In this document: in pieces, positions 30,430-40,004 of the stretch
Layout of the letters: each line of letters begins with the position of its first letter
How positions within the stretch are numbered: the first letter of the stretch is position 1
Source of the DNA: Oligoflexia bacterium
GTDB taxonomy: Bacteria > Bdellovibrionota > Bacteriovoracia > Bacteriovoracales > Bacteriovoracaceae
DNA length: 64,000 bases
NCBI GenBank assembly: GCA_015231955.1
Contig: JADGAN010000012.1
Span: 50,707 to 114,706, forward strand
Reading direction: 5' to 3'
Translations under genes and position numbers: made by a program
The notes under the pieces: model-generated
Databases searched by the model: none
What the model saw: the letters and a program-made list of their open reading frames with translations, nothing else
Told to the model about the DNA's origin: nothing

Positions 30430-31209
30430 ATGTATAACACTAATATACCAACACTCTCGCTTACAAATAAGGTGATTATTATTGTAAGTGGAGTGTGCTT
30501 GATCCTGCAGTCGATTCTCTCTCTTACGGGAGCAGGCATCGGACTACAAACTTATTTTGGCCTAAGTTACAATGGCATCTTAGGGGGACACCTTTACCAG
30601 CTCTTGCTCTATCCCTTTTTTCAAAGCGATTTAATTGGTTTTATTTTCAATGCGCTGATTTTATGGATGATGGGGAGTGAATTTGAGCAGCAATGGGGGC
30701 GACCCTTCTATGCGGCCATGCTCGGCTTCTCTACGCTGCTGGCTGCCTTGGTGTATCTGGGGGTGGTGGCCCTCTTTTTTGCAAACGATGCTTTGGCCCG
30801 GCAAATTCCCATGATGGGGCTTACAGGATTATCGTCAGCGATCTTGGTGATCTATAGTGTCCTCTACGGAGAGCGTATCTTAAGTTTTATGCTTCTCTTT
30901 CCCATGAAGGCCAAATATTTTTGTTGGATCTTATTGGGGATGGAACTTTATATTGGAATCTTCTCGCGACATGCGCGCAGCTCCTGGGGACATCTTGGAG
31001 CGATGCTAGGAGGATTTCTTTTTATCATGTTTGCACCCAAGCTCCGTGTGTTGATGAATCGTCATGGTTTTGGTGGTGGCGGTAGAGGTGGTGGACGTAC
31101 ACTTTCCAATCGCGGAAGTTCCACTAAAGAGTCGCATCTACGTCTGGTAAAACCACAAGCAGATGAAGAGCGCTTGTCCGACGACAACACTCCAAAATAT
31201 TGGCAGTAG
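30430..31209 (+). CDS. Rhomboid-like membrane protein, catalytic Ser replaced
   Basis: 259 residues from the ATG at 30430, which sits ten bases after AAGGAG; an in-frame GTG at 30421 is too close. Six hydrophobic spans follow the rhomboid order: the L1-loop-like EFEQQWGRPF, a GLTGLSSA segment where the GxSG nucleophile motif is expected, and the histidine helix SWGHLGAMLGGFLF. If GLTG is the GxSG equivalent, Ser is replaced by Thr; a shifted reading as GLSS would keep a Ser. The Gly/Arg-rich soluble C-terminal tail is unusual. Likely a weak or inactive rhomboid protease. Confidence 0.78.
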   Translation: MYNTNIPTLSLTNKVIIIVSGVCLILQSILSLTGAGIGLQTYFGLSYNGILGGHLYQLLLYPFFQSDLIGFIFNALILWMMGSEFEQQWGRPFYAAMLGFSTLLAALVYLGVVALFFANDALARQIPMMGLTGLSSAILVIYSVLYGERILSFMLLFPMKAKYFCWILLGMELYIGIFSRHARSSWGHLGAMLGGFLFIMFAPKLRVLMNRHGFGGGGRGGGRTLSNRGSSTKESHLRLVKPQADEERLSDDNTPKYWQ

Positions 31210-31291
31210 GTTAAATAATTTTTGAAAACGCTGCCTACCAAAGAGATTGTCTTTGCCATTTTCGGAAGATAACTTTATATTTTCTTAATTT

Positions 31292-31969
31292 ATGAGAGAG
31301 TTATTAAAAAAATTTTGTTCGCCGCCGACAGGGCGCGACTCCTATTTTATAAGTTTTGAGGGTATTGAGGGCGCTGGTAAGAGTACGCAAGTAAAACACT
31401 TTGCTAGTTGGCTTACTATAGAAGGTTTTCAAGCAACAGTTTTTAGAGAGCCGGGGGGCACGTTGTTTGGAGAGAAGCTACGAGAGGCAGTTTTGCAACA
31501 AAAGAGTCGCTTGCACCCTTTGGCAGAAGCGTGTTTGTTTGCCTCAGCACGCTCGCAACTTTTGTATGAGAAGATCTTACCCTTGTTACAACAAGAGCGG
31601 CAGGTGGTGATTTTAGATCGCTACATTGATAGTTCGATTGCTTACCAAGGAGTTGCGCGCGCTTTAGGAGTGGAGACGGTGCTTAAGCTGCACTCCTTTT
31701 TACCGCTCACCTATCTTCCGCACCTGACCTTTTATTTGCGGATTTTACCGGAGGTGTCTGAGGAGCGACAGTTAAAGCGTGCAAATAGCAAAGACTATTT
31801 TGAGCGGGAGGGTAAAGCATTTTATCAAGGGCTTTATCACGGAATGGAAGAGTGTGTGCGCCTATTTCCTGATCGGGTGCATGCTATTGCTAGTGAGTCG
31901 GATGAGGAGAGCGTTTTTAAGAAGATAAAGGATGAGTGGAAAAAATATGTGGAAAGAGGTGCTACTTAA
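31292..31969 (+). CDS. tmk: Thymidylate kinase
   Basis: 225 residues. P-loop FEGIEGAGKSTQVKHFASWL, the DR(Y/H) motif in LDRYIDSSIAYQGVARALG, and the lid region with RQLKRANSKDYFE. It phosphorylates dTMP to dTDP in the cytoplasm. The N-terminal 20 residues before the P-loop strand (MRELLKKFCSPPTGRDSYF) are longer than usual. It overlaps the next gene (holB-like); tmk-holB-ricT is also the gene order of Firmicutes. Confidence 0.96.
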   Translation: MRELLKKFCSPPTGRDSYFISFEGIEGAGKSTQVKHFASWLTIEGFQATVFREPGGTLFGEKLREAVLQQKSRLHPLAEACLFASARSQLLYEKILPLLQQERQVVILDRYIDSSIAYQGVARALGVETVLKLHSFLPLTYLPHLTFYLRILPEVSEERQLKRANSKDYFEREGKAFYQGLYHGMEECVRLFPDRVHAIASESDEESVFKKIKDEWKKYVERGAT

Positions 31970-32741
31970 AAGGTGGAAGCAAGATTGCTTGGCACCCTTT
32001 TATATTGTAAGGAAGCAGTCGTATCGAGGTAGTCGCCGCTCGCAGATAGCAAGTGAGCTCTCCTCGTTTGTACTGGATCTTTGTCAGAGCGCTTTAGGCA
32101 AGAGCGAACGCATTTTGAAAAACCATCCTGACCTCATTGAGATTACGCTTTCTGAGGAGGAGGTGCTGGCAGGAAAAGGTTATCTTAAGGAGCAATTGCG
32201 GCCTTTTTTAAGGGAGGTTACGCTTGTGCCTTTTGAATTCAAGAAGAAAATAGTGGTGATCTCCTATGCAGAACTTTTAAGTGAATCACTGCTGAATAAT
32301 CTCTTGAAGGTTTTAGAAGAACCACCACCCTTTATGCTGATCTTTTTTTTGGTGACCACACCAACACAGTTATTGCCGACCATAGAGGGCCGAGCAATAA
32401 CACTTAGGTTGCCAGTGGCCCTGCAAAGAGAGGATGCTCGCGAACAAGAGTTTGATTCTCCTTGGGAGCGGGAGTTTTTTGAGGAAGTGATTAAGAAAAG
32501 TGGTGATAGTGATACAGGTGTGCTTGCGGAGTATTTACAAGAGATGCTTAAATTGCATCCAGAAATGTATCTTCCTGTATTAGAGCACGCTTTACAAAGA
32601 GAGACGCATAATATTGACAACTCCTCTTATAAAAAGAAGCAGGAGTTTTTAAGGTGTGTGCATTGGTTGGAAAAATTGCAAATCTACCATGGGAGTGCTG
32701 TGGATCGTGCGAACAGCTTGGCAGCGCTTTATGGAAATTAG
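31932..32741 (+). CDS. holB: DNA polymerase III delta-prime-like subunit
   Basis: 269 residues. The AAA+-like clamp-loader region is seen in IVVISYAELLSESLLNNLLKVLEEPPPFMLIFFLVTT and TIEGRAITLRLP, typical of delta-prime. The P-loop position (RKQSYRGSRRSQIASEL) is degenerate, as expected for the non-ATPase subunit, and no Cys4 zinc module is present. It overlaps the end of tmk by up to 38 bases (a second ATG at 31947 would give 23), and ricT follows in nine bases, so translation is coupled. Confidence 0.85.
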   Translation: MSGKNMWKEVLLKRWKQDCLAPFYIVRKQSYRGSRRSQIASELSSFVLDLCQSALGKSERILKNHPDLIEITLSEEEVLAGKGYLKEQLRPFLREVTLVPFEFKKKIVVISYAELLSESLLNNLLKVLEEPPPFMLIFFLVTTPTQLLPTIEGRAITLRLPVALQREDAREQEFDSPWEREFFEEVIKKSGDSDTGVLAEYLQEMLKLHPEMYLPVLEHALQRETHNIDNSSYKKKQEFLRCVHWLEKLQIYHGSAVDRANSLAALYGN

Positions 32742-32750
32742 GAAATAGCT

Positions 32751-33917
32751 ATGACCGAAGAAAAGTGTAATGGCAATGGGTGTGGATGTACGTGTGGAGG
32801 CGATGCTGGGGGTAAATGTTGTAGACAAGAGGCGGATACAACTGCGATTGCTGCTGTAGATCTGGTAGAAGAATCGGTAGTAGTTGCTACCTCTGATGAG
32901 GGGAGCGAGATCAGCGATGCTAGTATGGATGCCGCAGCGGAAGAAGAGGCGCTCTTAGAGAAAGAGGCCATGGCACTCAGTGGAAATGAGGGGGGGAAGT
33001 TTCGAGATGGACAGGAGATCACATTTATTAAAGTGCGCTTCCCAGGCAATCCCAAAAATTTTCCTTTCTACATTGGGAAGAGGCACTTTTTTTATGGAGA
33101 ACGGATTGTGGCGATGAGTGATCGTGGAATGGCGATTGGATTTATTTCGTCGTTTCCTTATCAGGTAAAATTTAATAAATCGATGTTGCCAATTAAGACA
33201 CTAATCAAAGCTGCAACTGAAAAAGAGCTACAAAAAGAGGAGCAAAATGAGGAGCGTGCTCGGCACGCAAAAGGGATTTGCAATCGTCATATCACTGAGC
33301 TTAAACTAGAGATGGAGTTAACTCATGTAGAGTATACTCAATTTGGAAAAAAGGCGGTCTTTTATTTTACCGCCCCTGGACGAGTGGACTTTCGAACCTT
33401 AGTGAAAAATTTGGTGGCAGAGCTGAAGATGCGCATTGAGCTTCGGCAAATTTATGTACGCGATCGCACCGCGGCCATTGGTGGAATTGGGCCTTGTGGA
33501 CGGCAACTTTGTTGTAATAGCTTTTTAGAACGCTATGGCCATGTGAATATTCGCATGGCCAAAAATCAAAATCTCACACTCTCTTCAAATAAGTTAAATG
33601 GTATGTGCCAACAGATGAAATGTTGTATTCAATATGAAGATGAGGGGTATACTTATAAGAAGTCTCGCCTACCCGAAATTGGAGCTTTTATCAAAACTAA
33701 CAATGGAGATGTGGGCCTGGTGGAAAAATTATATGTGCTTCCTGAAGAATTTGAGTTGCTAACTGATAAAGGAAAGCGTAGAAGATACTCTTCATCGCAA
33801 TACGATCCTAAGTTATCGGAGAACCAAAATCCGCAAGCGCTGAAGTTTGAACCTCGCTTTGAAGTGATCACCGATGAGACATTAACTATTATTGGCAAGG
33901 AGAGCGTGCCACAATAA
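32751..33917 (+). CDS. ricT: PSP1/RicT (YaaT) family protein with Cys-rich N-terminal extension
   Basis: 388 residues. The PSP1 core is plain: VRDRTAAIGGIGPCGRQLCC, SFLERYGHVNIRMAKNQNLT, and LNGMCQQMKCCIQYEDE, with the conserved cysteines that bind iron-sulfur in the Bacillus RicAFT complex. RicT there adjusts RNase Y-dependent mRNA maturation. Residues 1-25 (MTEEKCNGNGCGCTCGGDAG, then more Cys) add seven extra cysteines, followed by an acidic Ala/Glu stretch. The tmk-holB-ricT order supports the assignment. Whether RicA/RicF partners exist elsewhere is not visible. Confidence 0.9.
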   Translation: MTEEKCNGNGCGCTCGGDAGGKCCRQEADTTAIAAVDLVEESVVVATSDEGSEISDASMDAAAEEEALLEKEAMALSGNEGGKFRDGQEITFIKVRFPGNPKNFPFYIGKRHFFYGERIVAMSDRGMAIGFISSFPYQVKFNKSMLPIKTLIKAATEKELQKEEQNEERARHAKGICNRHITELKLEMELTHVEYTQFGKKAVFYFTAPGRVDFRTLVKNLVAELKMRIELRQIYVRDRTAAIGGIGPCGRQLCCNSFLERYGHVNIRMAKNQNLTLSSNKLNGMCQQMKCCIQYEDEGYTYKKSRLPEIGAFIKTNNGDVGLVEKLYVLPEEFELLTDKGKRRRYSSSQYDPKLSENQNPQALKFEPRFEVITDETLTIIGKESVPQ

Positions 33918-34161
33918 GTTGCCACATCTTTTGTAATTGGGAAAGCGACGGCCCTTACTCTTCATATCTTAAGTTATGAAATTTTTGAGAATCAATGGTG
34001 TTTGTTTATCCCTAAAAATGTGAAAGTAGAGATAATGAATTAAAATAGTAAAGAATTATTTTGTGTTGCCCGATAGGGAGTTGCATGCACTTAGATGAAA
34101 CGTTAAAGGGTGTTTTATTTTAAAAGAACGTATGTGGCTAAAATGAATTTGGAGAAGTGAT

Positions 34162-36327
34162 ATGAAATTAATGGCGAAGACAAGAAACATTGGAATTTCC
34201 GCACACATTGATTCCGGAAAGACAACACTCACCGAGAGAGTCCTCTTCTATACAAGAAGAATTCATAAGATTGAAGAGGTCAAAGGTGGGGGTGCCGGAG
34301 CAACCATGGACTTCATGGAGCTGGAACGAGAGAAGGGGATTACCATTACCTCAGCGGCGACAACAGTCACCTGGGGTGGTGCCTTTGGCAATGGTATTAC
34401 CTACTCTGAAGGTGATGGCAAAGAGATCAAGATTAACATTATCGATACTCCCGGACACGTCGACTTTACAGTGGAGGTAGAGCGCTCCTTACGTGTACTC
34501 GACGGTGCGGTATTGGTACTTTGTGGAGTGGCCGGTGTGCAGTCACAATCGATTACTGTTGATCGACAGATGAAGCGCTATCATGTGCCACGAGTAGCAT
34601 TCATCAATAAGCTTGATCGTATGGGTGCTAATGCTTATAAGGCGGCAGCATCCTTAAGAGATAAATTAGGTTTAAATGCTGTTTTAACTCAAATCCCCAT
34701 TGGTGCTGAAGACGCTTTTAGTGGCATTATTGATCTTATCACCATGCAGGCCTTCTACTTTGATGGTGACAATGGAGAACAGGTGAGAATTGAGGCGATT
34801 CCTGCAAAGCTAAAAGATGCGGCAGCAGAGTACCGCGAGATCATGCTCGATGCGATTAGTGAGTATGATGATCCGATGATGGAGGCGCTGCTTGAGGGCC
34901 AGGAGATTTCCGAAGAGGTGATTCATCGTGCGATCTATAAAGGGGTGAATAATTTAAAGCTAGTGCCTGTCTTTATTGGTTCAGCTTTTAAAAACAAAGG
35001 AGTGCAACTGCTTTTAGATGCTGTTGCCAGGTATATTCCTTCACCACTGACAAGAATAAAACCACAAGCAAATGACAATCGTAGCAATACGAAGATTGAT
35101 TTGATACCTGATAAGACGTTACCAATGGTCGCGATGGCCTTTAAAATTACCGACGATCCATTTGGTCAATTAACCTATACGCGTATTTATCAAGGAACAC
35201 TCACTAAAGGAGATACCCTTTTCAATACACGTACAGGAAAAAAGGTGAGAGTGGGAAGAATTGTGCGTATGCATGCTGACGATCGTGAGAATATCGATTC
35301 CGCGTATGCCGGGGATATCATTGCCATGATTGGTGTTGATTGTGCTTCTGGAGACACCTTTGTTGGTGATGACAATGTTTCTCACATCTCTTGTGAAGGT
35401 ATGTTTGTGCCAATACCGGTAATTGAACTCTCTGTGAAATGCAAAGACAAAGATAACTTGGCAAAAATGTCGAAAGGGCTTACTCGCTTTGTGAAGGAAG
35501 ATCCCACCTTTCATGTCTACACTGATGAAGAGTCGGGAGAGACTAGAATTGCCGGTATGGGTGAGTTGCATTTGGAGATTTATATTGAAAGGCTTCGTCG
35601 TGAATATAAGGCAGAGGTTGAGGTGGGTGCTCCACAAGTAAACTATCGTGAGACCATCACCAAAGAGGCCAAATTTGATTATCTTCACAAGAAGCAAACG
35701 GGTGGTTCGGGCCAATTTGCCCACGTTATTGGTCGTGTGCGTATGCTTAGCGATGAGAATCGTGAGAAGAGCGATCAAATCTTTCGCTTTCATAATAAGG
35801 TCAGAGGTGGATCGATTCCAACTGAATTTATCGGCTCTTGCCAGAAAGGGTTTGAAGATATTATGGGTAAAGGACCACTTGCGGCCTTTCCACTGGTGGA
35901 CATTGAGGTGTTCTTAGAAGATGGACGCTCCCACGATGTGGACTCCTCCGATATGGCCTTTAGAATTGCGGCAAGAATGGCATTAAGGCAGGCGGTAAAG
36001 GAAGCAGGGCCAAAGCTCCTAGAGCCACTGATGAAGGTAGAGGTTGAAACTCCTGATGAGTACCAAGGATTTGTCATTGGAGACCTCTCTTCACGACGAG
36101 GGATGATTCAAGGGAGTGAGAACAATGAGGAGAGTGGGTTAACTGTGATCACTGCTTATGTTCCTCTCTCAGCAATGTTTGGCTACTCCACAGACTTGCG
36201 ATCAGGAACGGCCGGTAAGGCCACCTACACCATGGAGTTTTCCAAATATGCTCCATGTCCAAGTGACGTCGAAGAGAAAGTAAAGAAGGCGCGTGCAGAA
36301 AAAGTTGCTGCCGGCTTTAGAGACTAA
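34162..36327 (+). CDS. fusA: Elongation factor G
   Basis: 721 residues. G1 [14 protein letters not shown]3 [24 protein letters not shown]4 NKLDRMGA, and switch region [14 protein letters not shown]; domains II-V follow ([43 protein letters not shown]). It drives translocation on the ribosome. The 244-base region upstream holds no gene and most likely the promoter; no str-operon neighbours (rpsL, rpsG, tuf) adjoin, so this is a solitary fusA copy. Confidence 0.98.
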   Translation: MKLMAKTRNIGISAHIDSGKTTLTERVLFYTRRIHKIEEVKGGGAGATMDFMELEREKGITITSAATTVTWGGAFGNGITYSEGDGKEIKINIIDTPGHVDFTVEVERSLRVLDGAVLVLCGVAGVQSQSITVDRQMKRYHVPRVAFINKLDRMGANAYKAAASLRDKLGLNAVLTQIPIGAEDAFSGIIDLITMQAFYFDGDNGEQVRIEAIPAKLKDAAAEYREIMLDAISEYDDPMMEALLEGQEISEEVIHRAIYKGVNNLKLVPVFIGSAFKNKGVQLLLDAVARYIPSPLTRIKPQANDNRSNTKIDLIPDKTLPMVAMAFKITDDPFGQLTYTRIYQGTLTKGDTLFNTRTGKKVRVGRIVRMHADDRENIDSAYAGDIIAMIGVDCASGDTFVGDDNVSHISCEGMFVPIPVIELSVKCKDKDNLAKMSKGLTRFVKEDPTFHVYTDEESGETRIAGMGELHLEIYIERLRREYKAEVEVGAPQVNYRETITKEAKFDYLHKKQTGGSGQFAHVIGRVRMLSDENREKSDQIFRFHNKVRGGSIPTEFIGSCQKGFEDIMGKGPLAAFPLVDIEVFLEDGRSHDVDSSDMAFRIAARMALRQAVKEAGPKLLEPLMKVEVETPDEYQGFVIGDLSSRRGMIQGSENNEESGLTVITAYVPLSAMFGYSTDLRSGTAGKATYTMEFSKYAPCPSDVEEKVKKARAEKVAAGFRD

Positions 36328-36448
36328 CATCAACATCAATATCAATACTACCACCTCCATCCATTTGCTTATGGCCTTCAAAACGAAAGTATTATAATTT
36401 TAAATAGAATTTTAAATAGTGCCGGCCGACTTTTTCAAGGGGAAGGGG

Positions 36449-37819
36449 ATGGGTGGTGGTAGTTTTGTACAACTGCTGTGGGATTATCTTAAATCGCTTA
36501 AGTTAACCATTGCTTTACTAGTGTTGCTTATTGCTTCGAGTATCGTAGGGACGCTGATTGCGCAGAAGTCTCAGACGCAAATTCCTATCGCGGAACTCTA
36601 CTCTCCGCTTACCATAAGGATCTTTGATTTTTTCTCTCTGTTTGACTTGTATCACTCTTGGTGGTTTACCACACTGCTACTCATGTTCTTCTTCAATCTT
36701 TTTGTATGTACAATGGATCGCATCCCGCGCCTTTGGGTCTACTATAAGAGTGATCTTGCAAAGGTGAATGCCTCTCACTTATTGCTTAAAGCGCAGTTTA
36801 AGGCAAGTTTTTCGTTTGAGGGTAAAGATGCATCGCTTGTAGTACACAAGCTACAAGAGTTATTTCCTCACTATAAGTTTATGGGGGAGCGCTTTTTTCT
36901 CTATTGTGGGCGCTTAAGTATTTTTAATTTTGTAGTGGTTCATGTGGGTTTGCTCTTGATTATTGTTGGGGCGATGGTAGGAGGACTTTTGGGATTTGAT
37001 GCCGAGATGGCCTTGCAAGAGGGAGAGACCACGAACACTCTTAGTGTGATGAGTGATCAAGGAGAAGTCACAAGCTTGCCTTTGGAGTTTGCCATTCGCT
37101 GTGAAAAATTTAAAGTAGAGTATTATGATGAAAAGGGGAGAGAACGGCCCAAGCAATACTACTCTCATCTAGAAGTTTTAGAGCGTGGGAAGAGTGTGCT
37201 AAAGCAGGTGATCTCTGTTAATCATCCGCTTCAATATAAGGACATCAATTTTTATCAAGCAAGTTACGCCAAAGACCAAAGCGTGGAATTTGAAGTAAGC
37301 AATAAACAGCAAACAAAAAAAGTCACTGCCAATTTAAATGAGATTACGGAAGTTCCAGAGTTTAAACTTAAGCTTGTTCCCGTACGTCTTATGGAGAGAG
37401 GGGATATAAGTACAAACCCTGCGGTTTTGGCGCATCTTTTTTATGGGGAAGAAGGGATGGCACCTAAGGCCCCAGAGTGGTTGGAACAAAAACTACAAAA
37501 GAGTATAAAAACCAGCGAAGGAAGTGTGGATGTGAAGTTTATGGGCGTAAAGGATCGTTACACCACTGTCTTACAAGTTTCCAAAAATCCTGGGGTGCCT
37601 CTAATCTGGAGCGGTTTTATTTTTCTCTGTGTAGGATTATTTTTAGCAGCGTTTTATGCTCACTCTCGCCGTTACTTATTGCTTGATCATAGCGCAAGGG
37701 TTTTACATGTGGTGTTTGTAAAAGAGAAGTTTCCTTTTACGCTAGAGGAGGATTTTAAAACTACGGTGAGTAACATACAAAGGGAGTTGGCACTAGAACC
37801 AGGAGATCATCATGAGTAA
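36449..37819 (+). CDS. ccsB: Cytochrome c biogenesis protein CcsB/ResB
   Basis: 456 residues from the ATG at 36449, with AAGGGG just upstream; an in-frame GTG at 36419 lacks this. ResB pattern: first span LKLTIALLVLLIASSIVGTLIAQ, second after WWFTTLLLMFFFNLFVCTMDR, third FNFVVVHVGLLLIIVGAMVG, a large periplasmic domain, and a last span with IWSGFIFLCVGLFLAAFYAH. With CcsA it forms the system II haem exporter and ligase for c-type cytochromes. It overlaps ccsA by eight bases and lies beside the multihaem cytochrome operon it would serve. Confidence 0.93.
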   Translation: MGGGSFVQLLWDYLKSLKLTIALLVLLIASSIVGTLIAQKSQTQIPIAELYSPLTIRIFDFFSLFDLYHSWWFTTLLLMFFFNLFVCTMDRIPRLWVYYKSDLAKVNASHLLLKAQFKASFSFEGKDASLVVHKLQELFPHYKFMGERFFLYCGRLSIFNFVVVHVGLLLIIVGAMVGGLLGFDAEMALQEGETTNTLSVMSDQGEVTSLPLEFAIRCEKFKVEYYDEKGRERPKQYYSHLEVLERGKSVLKQVISVNHPLQYKDINFYQASYAKDQSVEFEVSNKQQTKKVTANLNEITEVPEFKLKLVPVRLMERGDISTNPAVLAHLFYGEEGMAPKAPEWLEQKLQKSIKTSEGSVDVKFMGVKDRYTTVLQVSKNPGVPLIWSGFIFLCVGLFLAAFYAHSRRYLLLDHSARVLHVVFVKEKFPFTLEEDFKTTVSNIQRELALEPGDHHE

Positions 37820-39053
37820 TTTAGAAAATCTTTCTGCAACTTTTTTTGCGATTACGTTTCTTTTTTATGCACTCTCTTTTCTTGCTTATACTTCAATGCT
37901 TGTAAGCGCGAGTAAACGCGAAGTGATGAAGAGTATTGCATTACTCTTGGTGCTGCTAGGTTTTAGCGCGCATACACTTGGACTTGCTACCCGTTGGGTT
38001 GCGGCGGGGTTTGCACATCCTCCACTAACGAATATGTACGAATCGATGCAACTCTTTCTCTGGGGCATTGTTTTGGTACATCTCTATTTGATCAAAAAGT
38101 ATCGGGTGCATGTGAGTGGTATCTTTACGATGATGATTGTGATTGTAGGTATGGGACTGGCCTCACTCAATCCTGTGAAGGGTATTGAGCCTCTAGTGCC
38201 TGCACTACAAAGCTACTGGCTACATCTGCACGTTTTTATGGCCTCGATCTCTTACGCCTTCTTTTTGGCCTCGGCGGTCTTCGCCCTTCTTTATACCATC
38301 AAGCACCAGGAGAAGGGGGTGCTTACTGGGATCATCTTCGATGGGTTTGCCGCTTTTTGTCTGATGGTCGGAACTGCTTCATCACTGTTCTTACTAAGGC
38401 CACTACAATTTACACGCGTTGAAGTGGTCTACTCTAAAATTGTGCATACGCAAGAGATGATCGAAATTCCTTATGTACACGTTCTGCTTTTGATTTTAGC
38501 AATCCTCTTTGTGCTTACGCTCTTTTTGCATTGGAGAAGGCATGCACTTGCGCTTAAGCTTTCCATTGCTACTTCTCTGCTTTATCTTTTACTGCTGCTT
38601 TGGATCTGTCAGGCGCTTATGAATACGGAAGGCCTTTCACTGGCATCCAACCCCTATAAGCTAGGACTCTTGGTCTTGGGACTGTTTACTTCGCTTACTC
38701 ATCGTTTACTCTCGCTCAATTTTGTGCGCTTTCGTGAGATGCTTCCTAGCGAAGAGCTCTTGGATCAATTGAGTTATAAAGCAGTATTAATCTCTTTGCC
38801 ACTACTGACATTAGTGGTGGTGACCGGTTCGGTGTGGGCCCACTATGCTTGGGGACGCTATTGGGGCTGGGATCCTAAAGAGACTTGGTCTTTAATCACC
38901 TGGTTTATCTATGCGCTCTATTTGCATTTGCGTTTGCAGAAAGGGTGGAGGGGACAGAAGAGTGCTTTTATCTCACTCTTAGGTTTTTTAGCGGTGATTT
39001 TTACCTATTTAGGAGTCAATATTTTATTGTCGGGGTTGCATTCGTACGGATGA
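37812..39053 (+). CDS. ccsA: Cytochrome c biogenesis protein CcsA/ResC
   Basis: 413 residues with about ten membrane spans. The haem-handling WWD motif is intact (YAWGRYWGWDPKETWSLITWFIYALYLHLR), with flanking conserved histidines including LHLHVFMASISYA and the C-terminal LSGLHSYG. It is the haem-attachment half of system II. Eight-base overlap with ccsB indicates coupled translation. Its 3' end overlaps the convergent TlpA-like gene by 30 bases. Confidence 0.95.
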   Translation: MSNLENLSATFFAITFLFYALSFLAYTSMLVSASKREVMKSIALLLVLLGFSAHTLGLATRWVAAGFAHPPLTNMYESMQLFLWGIVLVHLYLIKKYRVHVSGIFTMMIVIVGMGLASLNPVKGIEPLVPALQSYWLHLHVFMASISYAFFLASAVFALLYTIKHQEKGVLTGIIFDGFAAFCLMVGTASSLFLLRPLQFTRVEVVYSKIVHTQEMIEIPYVHVLLLILAILFVLTLFLHWRRHALALKLSIATSLLYLLLLLWICQALMNTEGLSLASNPYKLGLLVLGLFTSLTHRLLSLNFVRFREMLPSEELLDQLSYKAVLISLPLLTLVVVTGSVWAHYAWGRYWGWDPKETWSLITWFIYALYLHLRLQKGWRGQKSAFISLLGFLAVIFTYLGVNILLSGLHSYG

Positions 39054-39575
39054 GAGCTCACGCAAAAACGCCTCTCTTTGTTCTGAAACCGATCCAATAA
39101 ATTTTTTAAAGATCACACCTTGGTTATCAATCAAAAAAGTTTCTGGAACTTTATAGACATCATACTGCATGGCCACACTACGATCGGCATCAACGAGAAT
39201 GGGAAAATTTGCTTTCTCTTCCAGGCGAGCGACAAAAGTGATCATATCGGGAAGAGCTTCTCCCGTGGCCACCGAGATAAGGGCGATATCAGCAAAGTTA
39301 GGGTTGTGCTTAAGAGCAGTTAAAAAATTTAAGTCGGGTTTGCAGACAGGACAATATTTGGCCCAAAAGAAGAGTACACTTGGTTTACTCGCGGTTATTG
39401 TACTCATGGTAACATTGGTGCCCTCAACACTTGGCAGAGTAAAATCGATGAACCTAAAACTTTGAAAGCTATACTCCTTGATAAAAAATTTTCGATTGAC
39501 ACTAAAAAAGGCAACCAAAAGCAAAGAGAGAAGCATGAGACTTAAAATAATTTTTTTGTAGAGTAGATTTTTCAT
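39024..39575 (-). CDS. TlpA/ResA-like membrane-anchored thioredoxin
   Basis: 183 residues. One N-terminal anchor (IILSLMLLSLLLVAFFSV) and a periplasmic thioredoxin fold with active site FFWAKYCPVCKPDLNFL, then TFLIDNQGVIFKKFIGSV. ResA/CcmG-type proteins keep apocytochrome CxxCH thiols reduced for haem attachment, receiving electrons from CcdA or DsbD; a DsbD is encoded at 8.6-10.8 kb. It is last in the leftward cytochrome operon and convergent with ccsA, so its role in cytochrome c maturation is strongly suggested by place. Confidence 0.9.
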   Translation of the reverse strand: MKNLLYKKIILSLMLLSLLLVAFFSVNRKFFIKEYSFQSFRFIDFTLPSVEGTNVTMSTITASKPSVLFFWAKYCPVCKPDLNFLTALKHNPNFADIALISVATGEALPDMITFVARLEEKANFPILVDADRSVAMQYDVYKVPETFLIDNQGVIFKKFIGSVSEQREAFLRELSSVRMQPRQ

Positions 39576-39629
39576 AGTGGAGCTAGCTTAGCTCATTTTA
39601 CGGCGTTTTTACCAGAGGATTTTTTTTGA

Positions 39630-39986
39630 CTATCCTTTAAGGGAAGCGAGCCAATTGGAGATCATCTCTCGTTCTGCTTTATCGCCTTTAAAAATTTTGG
39701 GATGACTTCTTCCCTCTATTTGCTCTTTCTTTTTTAAAAAATTGGAGATCCATTCGGAGTTGCGTGTTTTACCGACAGTCGAAAGATCGGGAGGAGTGAT
39801 GCTGCCCGACTCCTCTTTACTGCTTGCATCAATGCCGATGCCAGCAGACTTAACACTATGGCAGCTCATGCATCCAAGATATTTAAATTTTTCGATGGCC
39901 TCTTTATTGCCAGTATTTGCTTTATCGTCTGCAATCGCAGGGGCCAAAAAAGTAACAAGCGTGATCAGATAGATGATTTTTTTCAT
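39630..39986 (-). CDS. Periplasmic monohaem cytochrome c
   Basis: 118 residues. Signal peptide MKKIIYLITLVTFLAPAIA, then one haem site CMSCH at about residue 39, and a C-terminal helix MISNWLASLKG of the class I fold. The usual MPxF axial-ligand loop is not seen; at that position the sequence reads SHPKIFKGDKAE, so the sixth ligand may be His rather than Met. It could carry electrons between the inner-membrane tetrahaem protein and the decahaem protein. Third from the 3' end of the leftward operon. Confidence 0.88.
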   Translation of the reverse strand: MKKIIYLITLVTFLAPAIADDKANTGNKEAIEKFKYLGCMSCHSVKSAGIGIDASSKEESGSITPPDLSTVGKTRNSEWISNFLKKKEQIEGRSHPKIFKGDKAEREMISNWLASLKG

Positions 39987-40004
39987 AAAAATACTCCCAT
40001 GGCC

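Noticed and set aside
33918..34161. tRNA or small RNA gene before fusA
   Set aside because: No T-loop GTTCRA motif with matching arms on either strand; the gap appears to be promoter sequence only.
35170..35793. Minus-strand open frame of 207 codons
   Set aside because: Antisense to fusA; no recognisable domain, and fusA is certain.
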